From Mycobacterium asiaticum DSM 44297 (GTDB lineage: Bacteria; Actinomycetota; Actinomycetes; Mycobacteriales; Mycobacteriaceae): a DNA stretch of 64,000 bases. The position numbers and the translations under genes are program-made. Positions 34,401 to 43,570 of the stretch are shown here, one piece after another. The stretch lies in assembly GCF_000613245.1 (NCBI RefSeq), contig NZ_HG964937.1, positions 1,671,314-1,735,313 of the forward strand, given 5' to 3'. The notes under the pieces were generated by a model. That model was not told where the DNA came from and did no database searches. It saw nothing but the letters and a program-made list of their open reading frames with translations. Position 1 is the first letter of the stretch. Every line of letters starts with the position of its first letter.

Positions 34401-35321
34401 ATGGCGATCGTCGATCAACCGACACACCAGCACCCGCACTTCCCGGGGCAGCACCCGGCTGCAGCGCACGGCCTTCCTCCACACCGCCACCCGTGGGAGA
34501 TCGGACTTCTCGTCCTGGTCATCGTCTCCAGCGCCCTGCTCTACCTAATCGCATTCGCGGTGGTGCTCTCCGGCAAGGTGAGCGTGCTGTGGCTTTCGGT
34601 GCTTGCGGCCCCGGTCCTGCTGTATCTGGGACGCGGCCTGAACTACGGCCAGCAGCGGGCGAACGGCGTCAAGATGTCCCCCACCCAGTTCCCCGAGGGC
34701 TACTGGCTCGTCGTCGAGGCCGCCCAGCGGTTCGGGCTCGCCGAGGTGCCGGACGCCTACGTCGTCCTGGGAAACGGTCAGATCAACGCCTTCGCCAGCG
34801 GACACGGCTTCCGCCGCTACGTGGTGGTCTACAGCGACCTGTTCGAGATCGGCGGGCACGCCCGGGACCCGGAGGCGCTCGCGTTCGTCATCGGCCACGA
34901 GGTCGGCCACATCGCGGCCGGGCACGCTTCCTACTGGCGCCAACTGAGCCAGCTCGCCATGAAGATCCCTTTCCTCGGCCAGGCGCTGTCCCGGTCGATG
35001 GAGTACACGGCCGACAATTACGGCTATGCGTTCCGGCCGGATGGGGCCCGTCGCGCCATCGGTGTCCTCAGTGCCGGCAAGTACCTGCTGCGCTGGGTGG
35101 ACTTCGACGGCATGGCCGATCGCGCCGGGTCCGAGACGGGCTTTTTCGTTTGGCTCGCCAACATGCTGGCATCGCACCCGGTGAACACCTGGCGCGCCGC
35201 GGCGCTGCGCAACCGCGTGGTGGCGGGCTCCCTGTTCTTCCGGCCCCAACTGCCACCGCCAATGCCGGCGCCCGTGCCGGCGCCGTGGGTGCCGAACCAC
35301 AACGCGGGCTGGCCGCAGTAG
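34401..35321 (+). CDS. M48-family (HtpX-like) membrane zinc metalloprotease
   Basis: The 306-residue protein has two hydrophobic segments (about 32-56 and 59-77), an intracellular catalytic domain with HEVGH at 166-170 and the third zinc ligand in EYTAD (E201). The N-terminus is His/Pro-rich (THQHPHFPGQHPAAAHGLPP), and the tail is Pro-rich and unlike E. coli HtpX. It probably degrades misfolded membrane proteins. The ATG is preceded by GAAGG. It stands alone, followed 70 bases later by the GAF-ANTAR gene. Confidence 0.88.
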   Translation: MAIVDQPTHQHPHFPGQHPAAAHGLPPHRHPWEIGLLVLVIVSSALLYLIAFAVVLSGKVSVLWLSVLAAPVLLYLGRGLNYGQQRANGVKMSPTQFPEGYWLVVEAAQRFGLAEVPDAYVVLGNGQINAFASGHGFRRYVVVYSDLFEIGGHARDPEALAFVIGHEVGHIAAGHASYWRQLSQLAMKIPFLGQALSRSMEYTADNYGYAFRPDGARRAIGVLSAGKYLLRWVDFDGMADRAGSETGFFVWLANMLASHPVNTWRAAALRNRVVAGSLFFRPQLPPPMPAPVPAPWVPNHNAGWPQ

Positions 35322-35391
35322 AAGGCACGCAACCGCAAAGCGGTAACGTCGTCGCGGTGTGCGATCAGCTCCCGCAGGGAAAAACTCTGAG

Positions 35392-36083
35392 ATGACGTCC
35401 GGTGATCACGAGCTGGCAAAAAGAATGGCCACCCTGGCACGAACCGTGGCCCTGCCGAACAAGGTCAACGACATCCTGGCGACCGTCACCGAGGCCGCCG
35501 TCGAGTTGATCCCCGGCGCCGACACCGCCGGAGTGCTGCTGGTCCGGGCCAACGGCAAGTTCGAGTCGGTCGGCGACGTCACCGAGCTGCCGGCCAAACT
35601 CGACGCGCTGCAGCACGACCTGCAGGAGGGCCCCTGCGCACAGGCCGCGCTGTCGGACACCATCGTGCGTACCGACGACTTCCGGTCGGAGACACGCTGG
35701 CCGCGGTACGCACCGGCCGCGGTCGAACTGGGCGTGCTCAGCGGCCTGTCGTTCAAGCTGTTCACCGCCGAGCGCACCGCGGGCGCACTGAACTTGTTCG
35801 GGTTCGCGCCCAACGCCTGGGATGCCGACGCGGAAACGGTGGGATCCGTGCTCGCCGCGCACGCCGCGGCGGCCATCCTGGCGGGCCGCCATGACGAGCA
35901 GATGCAGGCAGCCCTGGCCAGCAGAGACCGGATCGGTCAGGCGAAGGGCATCATCATGGAGCGCTACGGCGTCGACGAAGTCCGCGCCTTCGAGATGCTG
36001 CGGCTACTTTCCCAGGAAAGCAACGACAAAAACTCGTCGACATCGCGCACCGGGTCATCGAAACCCGCGGCGAGGGCGGCTAG
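35392..36083 (+). pseudogene. GAF-ANTAR RNA-binding regulator with 3' frameshift
   Basis: From ATG 35392 the protein has a GAF sensor domain (about 15-165) and an ANTAR domain (ASRDRIGQAKGIIMERYGVD ... EMLRLLSQESN). ANTAR domains bind paired hairpins in nascent RNA and act as antiterminators. At the A5 run 36028-36032 the frame slips: the annotated frame runs on as nonsense opposite the ABC gene. Shifting by +2 or -1 yields KLVDIAHRVIETRGEGG and a stop at 36081-36083, the expected ANTAR ending. The restored length is about 229 residues. It could be a sequencing slip. Its 3' end abuts the ABC transporter 3' end. Confidence 0.82.
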
Positions 36084-36084
36084 C

Positions 36085-38682
36085 TCAGCCGCCGCCCTTC
36101 AGCCGGATCTTCCACCGCACGAAGCCAAGGTAGAAGATGCTCAGCACCACCAGCATCGCCATGTCGAAGGTCCAGGCCCCGGCCGTGTGTTTCCAGTGCG
36201 AGTCCTTGGGCACCTGCGGCACCGGACACAACTTCGTCAGGTCGATGGTCGAAGCCGACGTGGCAAACCCCCAGCGCGCCGGGGTGAGCCAGGACATCTG
36301 ATCGAGCCCCAGGCGGTTGGTGACCGGAATCATGCCGCCGGAGAACACCAGCTGCGACATGACGGCCACCACCAGCAGCGGCATGATCTGTTCGTTGGAT
36401 TTCGCCACGGACGACAACACCAACCCCAGCATCGCCGAGGCGACCGTGGTTGCCGCGATGTCGACGTACAACTCAATCGCCGAACTGCCGAGCAGGACGG
36501 CACTCTCCTTCGGTCCCGGCTTACCGAGCAGCGCGATCACAGTGACGATCGCCGACTGGATGAGCGCGAGCACGGTGTACACGCACACCTTGGCCAGTAG
36601 ATAGGCGGTGGTCGACAACCCGACGGCCTGTTCACGCAGGAAGATAGCGCGTTCCCCGATGAGGTCCCGGATCGTCAGCGCCGTCCCCATGAAGACCGCG
36701 CCGACGTTGAGCAGGACCAGGATCTGGGCCGGCTCGGTGGGCGCCTCGCTGGTCAAGGGAGGGGCGTTGAAGCCGACGTCGCCGGGCACCGACATGGACA
36801 GCGCGCCCATGATGAACGGCAATATCGCCAGGAAGATGAAGTAGCCGCGGTCGGAGATGATCAGCCGCAACTGCCGCCTGGCGATCGTCGAGAATTGGCG
36901 GAACAAGCTGGTGTGCGCGGCCTCGCCGAGCTCGGCGGGTTGTTCCGTCGGCGGTGCCGGCGGCGGCGGGCCCGTCTGCGCGAGGTAGCGGGCCTTGGCT
37001 CCGTCCGGGTCTTCGGCCACCGAGCTGAAGATGTCCGCCCAGTTGGTCGTCCCCATCGCCGGCCCGATCTGGCTGGGCGGCCCGCAGAACGCTGTCTTGC
37101 CGCCGGGCGCCAGCAGCAGCACCTGATCGCACACATCCAGGTAGGTCAGCGAGTGGGTGACCACCAGCACCACACGACCGGCGTCGGCCAACTGGCGCAG
37201 CATGGTCATGACCTGCCGGTCCAGCGCGGGGTCCAGGCCGGAGGTGGGCTCGTCGAGAATCAGCAGCGACGGGCCGGTCAAGAGCTCCAGCGCCACCGAA
37301 GCGCGCTTGCGCTGACCGCCGGACAGCTTGTCCACCCGGGTCTCGAGGTGCTTGGTCATTTCGAGTTCCTCGAGGACCCGGGCCACCACCTGTTCGCGGT
37401 CTTCCTTGGTGGTGTCCGGCGGCAGCCGCAGTTCGGCGGCGTACATCAGGGCCTGCTTGACGGTCAGCTGCCCGTGCACCACGTCGTCCTGGGGCACCAT
37501 CCCGATTCTGCTGCGCAGCGAGGCGTATTCGGCATGGACGTTGTGCCCCTCGAAAGCCACCGTCCCGCTGGTCGGGTGCGTATAGCCGGCGACCAACTTG
37601 GCGAAGGTCGACTTGCCCGCCCCCGACGGCCCGATGACCGCGGTGAGCATTCCGGGCCGAGCGGTCAGCGAAATGTTATCCAGCAGCGTCTTGTTGCCCT
37701 CGATCGTCCAGGTCACGCCGCGTACATCGAGGCCGCCGGTGCGCGTCTCGAGGAGGCTTTCCTCGCGCCGGGACAGCGCACCGTTGGCGAAGACAAGGTC
37801 GATGTTGCCGATCGTCACCACGTCGCCGTCTCGCAGCTGCGCGGAATCGACGCGGGTCCCGTTCACGAACGTGCCGTTGATGCTGCGGTTGTCGCGGATC
37901 TCGGTGCCGTGCGGTCCCGGGATCAGAGTGGCGTGGTGGCGGGAGGCCAGCACCTCGGGAATGACGATGTCGTTGTCGTCGGCGCGACCGATCTTCACCG
38001 CGCCTGGCGGCAGGTCACCCGCGCTCCGGCCGGGCCGCAGAATCTTCATCATCGAAGTTCTGCTGCCCGCCTCGGCCGTGCGCCCGATTACCGGAGGCGG
38101 CTGTTGCTGCGCCGAGGATCGGTAGATCTGCGGAGCCGGCTGCGGACCGCTGGGTGGGTGTTGCGGGCCGGACGGGTACCTGGGCTGACTCGGGGGCTGG
38201 CTGGGGTGCGCGCCGGTGGACGGCGGCGCGGGCATCCGGGCGGTCGACGGGTGCTGCGGCGGTCCGCCCCAGTTCGCACCGCTCGGGGGGCCGGACGGAA
38301 TGGGCCCACTCGGTCTGGCCGGGATCGCCATCGCCGTCGTAGGTGGCGGCCGGCCAACGGACCCCTGGTCACGGCGGCCGACCTCGAAGTCCAACGCGGG
38401 CCCATCCGGGTTACCGATATTGATGCGCTGACCGTCCTGGATGTCGACGGCCGGAACACGCCGCCCGTTGACGTACAGCCCGTTGAGGCTGCCATTGTCG
38501 ATGGCAACCCATCGGCCCTGGTCAAAGCGCAGCAGTAGGTGTACCCGGGATATCAGCGGATGCGCTACACGGACGTCGGCGCGCAGGTCGCGTCCAATGA
38601 CTACGTCGTTGCCTGCGGCGAAGGTGCGTTCAGCTCCGTCATACCGCACGGTCAGCACAGGCGGGGCGGCTGTTTGGGTCAT
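36085..38682 (-). CDS. FHA-FHA-ABC exporter, Rv1747-type
   Basis: The 865-residue single-chain ABC exporter probably starts at ATG 38682. It has two phosphothreonine-binding FHA domains (about 10-100: GRDLRADVRVAHPLISRVHL; about 225-310: GRADDNDIVIPEVLASRHH) joined by a Pro-rich linker. The ATPase follows (GPSGAGKST, LSGGQRKRA, LLILDEPTSGLD), then an ABC-2 membrane domain with six hydrophobic segments. The M. tuberculosis homologue Rv1747 exports phosphatidylinositol mannosides and is phosphorylated by PknF on linker threonines bound by the FHA domains. Candidate acceptors here are T147 (STARMPA) and T209 (SRTSMMK). It lies directly downstream of pknF. Confidence 0.95.
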   Translation of the reverse strand: MTQTAAPPVLTVRYDGAERTFAAGNDVVIGRDLRADVRVAHPLISRVHLLLRFDQGRWVAIDNGSLNGLYVNGRRVPAVDIQDGQRINIGNPDGPALDFEVGRRDQGSVGRPPPTTAMAIPARPSGPIPSGPPSGANWGGPPQHPSTARMPAPPSTGAHPSQPPSQPRYPSGPQHPPSGPQPAPQIYRSSAQQQPPPVIGRTAEAGSRTSMMKILRPGRSAGDLPPGAVKIGRADDNDIVIPEVLASRHHATLIPGPHGTEIRDNRSINGTFVNGTRVDSAQLRDGDVVTIGNIDLVFANGALSRREESLLETRTGGLDVRGVTWTIEGNKTLLDNISLTARPGMLTAVIGPSGAGKSTFAKLVAGYTHPTSGTVAFEGHNVHAEYASLRSRIGMVPQDDVVHGQLTVKQALMYAAELRLPPDTTKEDREQVVARVLEELEMTKHLETRVDKLSGGQRKRASVALELLTGPSLLILDEPTSGLDPALDRQVMTMLRQLADAGRVVLVVTHSLTYLDVCDQVLLLAPGGKTAFCGPPSQIGPAMGTTNWADIFSSVAEDPDGAKARYLAQTGPPPPAPPTEQPAELGEAAHTSLFRQFSTIARRQLRLIISDRGYFIFLAILPFIMGALSMSVPGDVGFNAPPLTSEAPTEPAQILVLLNVGAVFMGTALTIRDLIGERAIFLREQAVGLSTTAYLLAKVCVYTVLALIQSAIVTVIALLGKPGPKESAVLLGSSAIELYVDIAATTVASAMLGLVLSSVAKSNEQIMPLLVVAVMSQLVFSGGMIPVTNRLGLDQMSWLTPARWGFATSASTIDLTKLCPVPQVPKDSHWKHTAGAWTFDMAMLVVLSIFYLGFVRWKIRLKGGG

Positions 38683-38761
38683 CGCAGGCAACTCTATCGG
38701 CAGGAATGCCAACTGCAGAAGCAGAACGTGAAATATGGGTTACCGACGCAACTTTGCCGAG

Positions 38762-40153
38762 TCACGGCAGTCCGTTGCTGCGCAGAATCTCCTCCCGACA
38801 TTGCCGCCGGGTTTGGCCGGTCTGTTGCATGCAGATCCGGATCGGCCCCTCCTGCTCGGTCGGCACGGGCGACTCGCTCGGCTCAGGCGCCGAGCTGACG
38901 GTCGCGCTGGCCACGGTGTTCTCGGTCAACGACCAGATGGTCGTATTGGAGTCCTGCAGCTTCGAGCAGTAAGCGGTGGCGCCGGTCTTGGTCGTGCCGG
39001 TGCTGCCCAGGGGTGCACAGACCGCGCCGATCGCGACGACCGGCAGGGGAACGACCGGGCCGGAGGAGGCGGGACCCGTCGCGGTCGGAGTGATTTGCTG
39101 GGCAGGAGCTGACGTCGCCGCTGACGAAGTGCTCGCCCCCGGCGCGGCGTGTTCCTCCTCGTCGGCCCGCTCGTACTCGCGGATCGCCAGCGCAACGGCG
39201 ATGACCAGCAGAATTGCCAGCACCGCAGGGACGAGGACGGCGGGCCGCAGCGAACCCTTGGCCGGTGCCGCCGTGATGGGCATGGATGCGCTGGTGGCCT
39301 CCGCGTCGCCGACGTCGCCGAGATGATGGCTCAGGGCCCGCGCGAAATCGATGCACCGCAGATACCGGTCCTTGGGGTCCTTGGCCAGCGCCTTGGCGAA
39401 CACGGGATCGAGATTGGCCAGCGCGGGCCGGCGGTCGCCGATGGCCGGGGGCGAGGCGCTGAGGTGCTGACTGATCACCACGGCAGGGTTGGAATGCTGA
39501 AACGGTGGCGCGCCGGTAAGCAGCTGGAACGCCGAAGCCGCCAACGCGTATTGGTCGGCGCGACCGTCCAGGTCGTTGCCCATCAGCTGCTCGGGGGCGG
39601 CGTAAGCCACGGTACCGACGGTCATATTGGTGGCGGTCAGTCCGGTGGATTCGCCGACCAGGCCGGCGATCCCGAAATCCGCCAACAGGATTCGGCGGTC
39701 CGGTGAGTCGGGTCGTGCGATGAGGATGTTCGCTGGCTTGACGTCGCGGTGCAGCAGCTTGTGTTCGTGGGCGTAGTCGAGCGCTTCGGCCACGGCGGTA
39801 ACGATTTCGACGACCTCCGGGCCCGGCATGCCGGCGGTGTACCGCTCTTCCAGCAACTGTCCGGCGTCGATGCCGTCGACAAAATCCATGTCGATCCACA
39901 GCTGGCCGTCCGTCTCCCCGCGGTCGTGCACAGCGACGATGTGCTGATGCCATAAGGCGGCCGCGGTGTCGGCTTCGCGGTGGAACCGCTCGCGGTATTC
40001 CGTGTCTGCGGACACGTCGGTCCGCAACACCTTCAGGGCGTCCTGCCGCGGCAGCCTCGGGTGCCGAGCCAGGTAAACCTCACCCATTCCGCCGGATCCC
40101 AGCCGCTTGATGATGGTGTACCCGGCAAACGTCGAACCTTCGTCGAGCGCCAT
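38762..40153 (-). CDS. pknF: Serine/threonine protein kinase PknF
   Basis: The 463-residue kinase starts at ATG 40153 (MALDEGSTFAGYTIIKRLGS); a longer frame upstream is antisense to a small gene. It has a Hanks kinase domain with Gly-loop GSGGMGEVY, K41, HRDVKPANIL (D137), DFGIA, and an activation loop LTATNMTVGTVAYAAPE with candidate autophosphorylated Thr. One transmembrane helix (about 300-322) leads to an extracellular Ser/Thr/Pro-rich stalk and a small Cys-containing domain. It matches M. tuberculosis PknF closely as recalled. It is followed 79 bases later by its known substrate, the FHA-ABC exporter. Confidence 0.95.
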   Translation of the reverse strand: MALDEGSTFAGYTIIKRLGSGGMGEVYLARHPRLPRQDALKVLRTDVSADTEYRERFHREADTAAALWHQHIVAVHDRGETDGQLWIDMDFVDGIDAGQLLEERYTAGMPGPEVVEIVTAVAEALDYAHEHKLLHRDVKPANILIARPDSPDRRILLADFGIAGLVGESTGLTATNMTVGTVAYAAPEQLMGNDLDGRADQYALAASAFQLLTGAPPFQHSNPAVVISQHLSASPPAIGDRRPALANLDPVFAKALAKDPKDRYLRCIDFARALSHHLGDVGDAEATSASMPITAAPAKGSLRPAVLVPAVLAILLVIAVALAIREYERADEEEHAAPGASTSSAATSAPAQQITPTATGPASSGPVVPLPVVAIGAVCAPLGSTGTTKTGATAYCSKLQDSNTTIWSLTENTVASATVSSAPEPSESPVPTEQEGPIRICMQQTGQTRRQCREEILRSNGLP

Positions 40154-40252
40154 GGCGGCATAGTAGCCCGCAGCGCCGTCCGGGAAACCGAGGATGGGCG
40201 TGGCCCGTCTCAGCGGAGTTTTGTCCCCGGGGCACCGGGTAAACCCGCGTCC

Positions 40253-40462
40253 ATGTACGACCGCAACGAGTTCCCCGACGATGTGCCCATTCCTGATGCG
40301 GCTGAGCAGCAGCGGCCCACCGCCGATTCGCTGGCAGAAGAAGAGCCGACGCTGGATGAGCCCGGTGATGTGCCGCTGGAGGCGGATGTCTCGGACTGGC
40401 AGGAACAGCAGCAAGCGGTGCCGATCGATCCCGAGCTGGAAGAGCCCGATCAGCGCGACTGA
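40253..40462 (+). CDS. Small acidic protein, conserved in mycobacteria
   Basis: The 69-residue, strongly acidic protein (MYDRNEFPDDVPIPDAAEQQ ... DWQEQQQAVPIDPELEEPDQ) has no hydrophobic segment. I recall similar short acidic actinobacterial proteins of unknown role. It is divergent from pknF, with 99 bases between starts. The much longer frame that includes it upstream is antisense to pknF and is rejected. Start choice rests on the Met; the ribosome site is weak. Confidence 0.65.
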   Translation: MYDRNEFPDDVPIPDAAEQQRPTADSLAEEEPTLDEPGDVPLEADVSDWQEQQQAVPIDPELEEPDQRD

Positions 40463-40642
40463 CAACCGAATCAGCGATCTTCACCTCATGCGGCGGGCGG
40501 ACTGTAAATGGGCCGTCAAACTCTCGTAAAAAGCGCCCGAAAAGAACATGGCCGCGTCGCGTCCGAGCCCCGACCGGCATACGTTTGGATCGGCCGTCGA
40601 TCAGGGGGCGCCTTGGCCAGTCCCCGTCGTGAGGAGGTAGTC

Positions 40643-40801
40643 ATGCCGAAGGTTGAGGCGCGACTCCGCCAGCAGTTGCGCAACTACGCCGTCCAGTTGC
40701 GCCAAGTGGCCTACACCCTGCCCAACGGGGTGGGCGAGCATGATCTGCTCCGGCTGTCAGACCAGATGCGTGCCGCCGCCGACCAGGCGGGATCCAGCTG
40801 A
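40643..40801 (+). CDS. Small helical protein of unknown function
   Basis: The 52-residue protein starts at ATG 40643 with a strong GAGGAGG upstream. The sequence is charged and amphipathic (VEARLRQQLRNYAVQLRQVA), consistent with a helix pair. No family is recognised. It lies between the acidic small gene and the convergent molybdopterin oxidoreductase gene. The excellent ribosome site is the main support. Confidence 0.6.
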   Translation: MPKVEARLRQQLRNYAVQLRQVAYTLPNGVGEHDLLRLSDQMRAAADQAGSS

Positions 40802-40818
40802 GCCTGAACGCCCGGTGC

Positions 40819-43017
40819 TCAGCTGACCGTCACCGGGATCCCGTTCAGGACCCCATTGCCGGATGGTTCGTCGACGAACGTCGGCGGCGACAGCACATTG
40901 GTGTTGACCCCCGGTGAGCTGCTCGCCACCGACAACCGGGTTCCCGGTCGGTCATGGCCCCACCCGTGCGGCATCGAGACCACGCCCGGCCTGATCGCAT
41001 CGGTGATCTCGACCGGCACCTTGATCTCGCCGGACTCGGACTTGACCGTCACGATGTCCTCGTCCGAGATGCGGCAGCGGGCCGCGTCCTGCGGATGCAT
41101 CAGCAGAGTGCAGCGGTCCCTGCCCTTCATCAGCGCCGGCACGTTGTGCAGCCATGAGTTGTTGGAGCGCAGGTGCCGACGGTTGACCAGCACGAGCGGA
41201 TCGGCCGGTCGGTCCAATCGGGCGGCCAGGCGGGGCAGGTCGTCGAGCAGGTACTGCGGCGCGAGCCGGATTTTTTTGTCGGGGGTGCCGAGGATGTCGG
41301 GCAGCTGCGGCACCATCGGCCCGAAGTCGATTCCGTTCGGATTGGCCTTGAGAAGTTCCAGGGTCAACCCGCCGGGGTTTTCCCCGTAGCGATCACCGAA
41401 GGGCCCGGTACGCAGGGTCAGGTCCAGCATCCGCTCGGGCCCGCCATGCTCGTAATGCCGCCGGATGGTGGCACCGTCGAGACCCCGGGTGAACGCCAGA
41501 TAGTCGAAGAAGCCGTCGTCGATGGCGGCGACATCGACCTCCTCAGCGGGGGTGCCGGTGCACAGACCGGTCAGCCGGATCAAGATCTCCCACTCATGTG
41601 GGCGGTCCCCGGGGTCGAACACCGGCGCTGAGTAATTGGCAAAGCTGCGAATTGCGAACTGCAGCACCAGGTCGTCATGGTGCGGCTGCTCGAGCGGCGA
41701 CAGACCGGGCAGGATCACGTCGGCGTGCCGGGTGGTCTCGTTCACCCAATTGTCAACGGAGATCATGGCTTCGAGCATGGGCAGGGCTTCGTCCAACTTG
41801 TCGCCGCCCGGCGAGGACAGCACCGGATTGCCCGCGACGGTGATCAGGGCCTTCAGTTGCCCCTCCCCCGGTGTGGCTATCTCCTCGACCAGGCACGACA
41901 CCGGAACCTGGCCCAGGACTTCCTTCGCTCCACGCACCCGCGTTTGCCAGCGACCGAATTCCGGCACCCCGCCTTCCAGCCCCGGCAACGGCTGGGTGGT
42001 GATGGACCAGGCCGCAGGCCGGGGGAACATGGCGCCGCCGGGTACGTCGAAATGTCCGGTCAGGATGTTGACGACGTCGACAAGCCAGCTGGCCAGGCTG
42101 CCGAACTCCTGATTGCACAGCCCGATCCGGCCATACACCACTGACTTTTCGGTTCCGGCGAGCTCACGGGCCAGCTCTTTGATGCGCTGCTCGTCGATAC
42201 CGGTTACCGCACTCACCCGGCTCGGCGGCCATTCGGCGGCGACCGTGCGCATGGCGTCCAGGCCCTCGACGTGTGGCCCCGCCTGCACCAGCCCCTCGGC
42301 GAACAGGGTGTGCGCGACCGCCAGCAGCAGCGCCGCGTCGGTACCGGGGACAATCGGCAGCCACTCGCTCGCGTGGGCGGCGGTGACGGTGCGCACCGGA
42401 TCGACCACAATCACCTTGCCGCGCTTGACAATCGCATCGATCAGCCCCATAACGTCGGGCGCGGCAAGTAGCGATCCCTGCGATGCCGCCGGGTTGGCGC
42501 CCATGATCACCAGCAGGTCGGTCCGTTCAATGTCGGGTACCGGGAAGTTCCACCACCCGCCATACATCAGATGTGACGACAGATTCTTGGGCCACTGGTC
42601 GACCGTGCCCGGCGAATAGGTGACCGGCATGCCCGACATGCCCAGCAGCACGCCCGTATACCGGGCCAGCGAGAACGAGTGAGCCAGCGGGTTGCCCGTG
42701 TAAGTGGTGACCGCACCGATGCCGTACTTTGTGATCACCGGTGTGAGCAGCTCGGTGCAACGGCGGAGCGCCGCATCCCAACTCACTTCCTGAAATTGCC
42801 CGTCGACCTTGATCAGCGGCTGACGGATCCGGTCCGGGTCGTCGTGCAGCCCGGCCAGGGAGGCCCCCTTGGGGCAGATGTGTCCGTGGCTCCACACGTC
42901 GTCACGGTTGCCGCGGATGCCGGCGACCTTTCCGTCTTGTACTCGAATCTCCAAGCCGCACATGGCTTCACACAGTGGGCAGGTGTGCAGGTACCTGCCG
43001 TCTCGCGGGCTGCTCAC
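40819..43017 (-). CDS. Molybdopterin-dependent oxidoreductase (formate dehydrogenase/DMSO reductase family)
   Basis: The protein has 732 residues from GTG 43017; a longer frame upstream is antisense/shadow sequence. The N-terminal [4Fe-4S] ligands C13, C16, C20 and C48 (HTCPLCEAMC ... HICPKG) are followed by the bis-MGD domains (VIMGANPAASQG; YGRIGLCNQEFG; HADVILPG) and a C-terminal dinucleotide-binding cap (LVNRRHLRSNNSWLHN). It would transfer electrons between an oxidisable substrate and an unknown acceptor. It resembles the M. tuberculosis protein Rv0197 as recalled. It lies 38 bases downstream of the methyltransferase-like gene and may be co-transcribed with the type III PKS. Confidence 0.85.
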   Translation of the reverse strand: MSSPRDGRYLHTCPLCEAMCGLEIRVQDGKVAGIRGNRDDVWSHGHICPKGASLAGLHDDPDRIRQPLIKVDGQFQEVSWDAALRRCTELLTPVITKYGIGAVTTYTGNPLAHSFSLARYTGVLLGMSGMPVTYSPGTVDQWPKNLSSHLMYGGWWNFPVPDIERTDLLVIMGANPAASQGSLLAAPDVMGLIDAIVKRGKVIVVDPVRTVTAAHASEWLPIVPGTDAALLLAVAHTLFAEGLVQAGPHVEGLDAMRTVAAEWPPSRVSAVTGIDEQRIKELARELAGTEKSVVYGRIGLCNQEFGSLASWLVDVVNILTGHFDVPGGAMFPRPAAWSITTQPLPGLEGGVPEFGRWQTRVRGAKEVLGQVPVSCLVEEIATPGEGQLKALITVAGNPVLSSPGGDKLDEALPMLEAMISVDNWVNETTRHADVILPGLSPLEQPHHDDLVLQFAIRSFANYSAPVFDPGDRPHEWEILIRLTGLCTGTPAEEVDVAAIDDGFFDYLAFTRGLDGATIRRHYEHGGPERMLDLTLRTGPFGDRYGENPGGLTLELLKANPNGIDFGPMVPQLPDILGTPDKKIRLAPQYLLDDLPRLAARLDRPADPLVLVNRRHLRSNNSWLHNVPALMKGRDRCTLLMHPQDAARCRISDEDIVTVKSESGEIKVPVEITDAIRPGVVSMPHGWGHDRPGTRLSVASSSPGVNTNVLSPPTFVDEPSGNGVLNGIPVTVS

Positions 43018-43055
43018 CCACCCACTGTATTCCGCTACTGCGGGTATCGGAAGCC

Positions 43056-43559
43056 CTAGACGTAGCCCAGCGCCACGTTCTCGGCGCGGATGCGAACGTT
43101 GAGCACCGCGGCGTTGGCGGCGCTGAACACGAGCGCCGTGACCCAGGCCGAATGCACCAGCGGCAGGGCCGCCACCTCCGCCGCGACGGCGGTGTAGTTG
43201 GGGTGCCGAATCCATTTATAGATTCCGCCGGTGACCAGCGGCGCACCTGGAATCACGATTAGCCGCGGATTCCAGCGCTTACCCAGGGTCGCGACACAGC
43301 GCCACCGAACTACGGTGCTCAGCGCGACGATCGCGACCATGGGCCAGCCAAACCAGGGAATGAATGGGCGGTGCAGTGCCCAGACCTCCCCGACACACGA
43401 GACGAGAAGCAGCGTGTGCATGCTGACCATCACCGGATAGTGGCCGCGGCCGAACTCCCGGCCGCCCTGCGCAAGCGACCATGCCGCGTTGCGCCTGGCG
43501 ACCACGAGCTCGACAAGTCGTTCGGCGCCGATGACCAGGACGAACAGGTAGTAGAACAT
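43056..43559 (-). CDS. Isoprenylcysteine-carboxyl-methyltransferase-like membrane protein
   Basis: The 167-residue membrane protein starts at ATG 43559, with GAGGGG just upstream; the longer frame is a PKS shadow. It has four to five hydrophobic segments and the ICMT-family motif GGIYKWIRHPNYTAV. The pairing of such a protein with a type III PKS occurs in other bacteria (BpsA/BpsB in Bacillus), where it O-methylates alkylpyrones. It starts 11 bases after the PKS stop, so methylation of the polyketide product is the likely role (inference). Confidence 0.85.
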   Translation of the reverse strand: MFYYLFVLVIGAERLVELVVARRNAAWSLAQGGREFGRGHYPVMVSMHTLLLVSCVGEVWALHRPFIPWFGWPMVAIVALSTVVRWRCVATLGKRWNPRLIVIPGAPLVTGGIYKWIRHPNYTAVAAEVAALPLVHSAWVTALVFSAANAAVLNVRIRAENVALGYV

Positions 43560-43570
43560 GTCCTGTCCCC

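Noticed and set aside
34217..35395. 392-residue plus-strand frame
   Set aside because: Overlaps the M48 protease in another frame; Arg/Pro-rich with no family features.
36895..38538. 547-residue plus-strand frame
   Set aside because: Antisense to the FHA-ABC gene, whose motifs are unmistakable.
43018..43215. N-terminal extension of the molybdopterin oxidoreductase frame
   Set aside because: Overlaps the ICMT-like gene and is Arg/Gly-rich; the iron-sulfur motif starts just after GTG 43017.
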